Shown here in pieces: positions 62,861 through 64,000 of a stretch of DNA of 64,000 bases (the stretch's first letter is position 1; every line of letters begins with the position of its first letter). Below the pieces are notes generated by a model, which was not told the origin of the DNA, made no database searches, and saw nothing but the letters and a program-made list of their open reading frames with translations. The stretch covers positions 18,903 through 82,902 of the forward strand of contig JACPVJ010000023.1 in the NCBI GenBank assembly GCA_016191785.1, in the 5' to 3' direction. Made by a program: the position numbers and the translations under genes. This stretch comes from Myxococcales bacterium (GTDB taxonomy: Bacteria > Myxococcota_A > Polyangia > Polyangiales > Polyangiaceae).

Positions 62861-63790
62861 TCAGGGGTTGACCACGAAGCGACGCTCGCCGTTCTCGAAG
62901 AAGGCCACGATCTGGCGCGCGGCGGCGAGCCCCGCGTTCACGTTGGCCTCACCGGTCTGAGCGCCCAGCTTCACGGGCGTGACCCACACCCGGCTGGCGA
63001 ACTTCTCTTTCAGCTTGGCCAGCGTGTCGGCCGACGGCGCGATGTCGCTCGCGTAGCGGAAGTCTTCGCGCTTCTCGAGCACCTCGAGCAACTCGGGCTC
63101 GTTGATCACTTCCTTGCGAGCGGTGTTGATCAAGGTCGCGCCCTTGGGCATGCGCATCAGCCGGTCCTTGCCGATCGAGCCCTTGGTCTCGGCGGTGGCA
63201 GGGATGTGCAGCGAGACGTAGCGTGAGCGCTCGTAGAGCGCGTCGACGGAGGCGGCCGCCTCGACTCCGGCGGCGGTCATCGCCGCGGCGCCGACGAAGG
63301 GGTCGAAGGCGAGCACCTCCATCCCGAAGCCCTTGGCGATGGTCGCCACGGCCCGGCCCACCGCGCCGAAGGCGTGCAGGCCCAGCGTCTTGCCCTTGAG
63401 CTCCGAGCCGGTCGAGCCGTCGAACTGGTTGCGCGCGCAAATCACCATCATGGCGGCCACCAACTCGGCCACCGCGTTCGAGTTCTGGCCCGGGGTGTTC
63501 ATCACCGCCACGCCGCGCTCTTTCGCGGTCTTGACGTCAACGTTGTCGTAGCCGGCGCCCGCGCGCACCACCAGCGCCAGCTTCGAAGTGGCGGCGAGCA
63601 CCTCGGCGTCTACCACGTCGCTGCGGATGATCAGCGCGTCGGCGTTCTTGGCAGCGTCGATCAGCGGCGCCTTGCCGCTGTACTTCTCGAGCGCCACGGC
63701 TTCGTAGCCGGCCTCTTTCAAGATGGCGAGGATCTGATCTCGGGCCGAAGCCGAAAACGGCTTCTCGGTGGCAAGTACGACACGTTTCAC
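62861..63790 (-). CDS. serA: D-3-phosphoglycerate dehydrogenase, Lys-type short form
   Basis: 309 residues, first step of serine synthesis. Family motifs: VLATEKPFS, VRAGAGYDNVDVKTA, NTPGQNSNAVAELV, the NAD-binding GLHAFGAVGRAVATIAKGFGM and NTARKEVINE. In the C-terminal active-site loop, VTPVKLGAQTGEAN places Lys274 where most dehydrogenases have His. This matches the ACT-lacking subtype with Lys known from Bacteroidetes and some protists (recalled). GTG start at 63790 after GGAGGAG. The 210 bp to the window end hold no recognised gene. Confidence 0.88.
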   Translation of the reverse strand: MKRVVLATEKPFSASARDQILAILKEAGYEAVALEKYSGKAPLIDAAKNADALIIRSDVVDAEVLAATSKLALVVRAGAGYDNVDVKTAKERGVAVMNTPGQNSNAVAELVAAMMVICARNQFDGSTGSELKGKTLGLHAFGAVGRAVATIAKGFGMEVLAFDPFVGAAAMTAAGVEAAASVDALYERSRYVSLHIPATAETKGSIGKDRLMRMPKGATLINTARKEVINEPELLEVLEKREDFRYASDIAPSADTLAKLKEKFASRVWVTPVKLGAQTGEANVNAGLAAARQIVAFFENGERRFVVNP

Positions 63791-64000
63791 GATGGCTCCT
63801 CCTCGAGGTGCGGCCCTCGTAGCGCGGCGCACGGCGCACCGCAACCGATCGCCGTCAGCACGCAGCCTTGATCGGAAGTCCCGAGGCCATGCGCGGTCGG
63901 CGCCCCCCGCGAGAGGTGTCGGTGTCAGGGGCGGGGGCGGTGACGGCGGCGGCGACCGCGCATGGCACACCGGTGCGCCGGCCAAGGCGGGGGCGGTGGC

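Overview
The window is very GC-rich, densely packed DNA that reads like a myxobacterial (Myxococcota) chromosome, most probably of the Polyangiales/Sorangiineae type. This assignment is inferred from gene content. There are three eukaryotic-like Ser/Thr kinase proteins, two of them fused to STAND-type ATPases and TPR arrays. There is also an FHA-domain sigma-54 activator, a long series of lipoproteins whose lipobox is followed by Gly/Ser/Thr/Ala-rich linkers, and several eukaryote-like extracellular or zinc-ribbon modules. No rRNA, tRNA, CRISPR array, transposase, integrase or prophage gene was recognised.

Layout. 1-9.5 kb: a truncated FHA/sigma-54 activator, a coiled-coil membrane protein, mutM coupled to an NAGPA-like membrane protein, a large Omp85 protein followed by a 50-residue membrane protein, and a divergent pair of secreted proteins (a zinc-metallopeptidase-like lipoprotein and a Cys-rich lipoprotein). 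9.5-16 kb: a 1271-residue ATPase/TPR/kinase/winged-helix fusion, a VCBS/UnbV lipoprotein and a VapBC module. 16-22.4 kb: a TetR-adaptor-RND permease efflux operon with a palindromic operator, and a divergent MFS transporter. 22.3-23.8 kb: a small accessory island with a BrnT toxin and an XRE antitoxin, bounded by a 67-bp direct repeat that copies the 3' end of the MFS gene. 23.8-35.5 kb: mostly lipoproteins and other exported proteins (a papain-like protein, a DUF4832 protein, a beta-helix protein, SpoIID plus somatomedin-B, an SGNH hydrolase), two zinc-ribbon membrane proteins, and repeat-rich non-coding DNA near 29.4-30.1 kb.

35.5-39.7 kb: a translationally coupled three-gene operon (DUF3604 protein, SurA-like prolyl isomerase, HupE/UreJ-like membrane protein). 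40-45.6 kb: a response regulator that lacks its phosphoacceptor Asp, a heterodimeric ABC exporter with one degenerate and one consensus ATP site, and an outer-membrane barrel protein. 46.2-50.9 kb: a complete branched-chain amino-acid ABC importer (livK-H-M-G-F), with overlapping or nearly abutting genes. 51-64 kb: a Cys-rich lipoprotein, a UvrD/PcrA helicase, a Ser/Thr kinase, a membrane protein, grpE-dnaK, a 1292-residue kinase/cyclase-like/ATPase/TPR protein, and a serA of the subtype with Lys in place of the catalytic His.

The strongest candidates for something undescribed are the repeat-bounded BrnT/XRE island, the two giant kinase-ATPase-TPR proteins, the DUF3604-isomerase-HupE operon, the pseudo-receiver regulator, and a dispersed family of Cys-rich lipoproteins sharing an Asn-Glu-Gly motif just after the lipidated cysteine.
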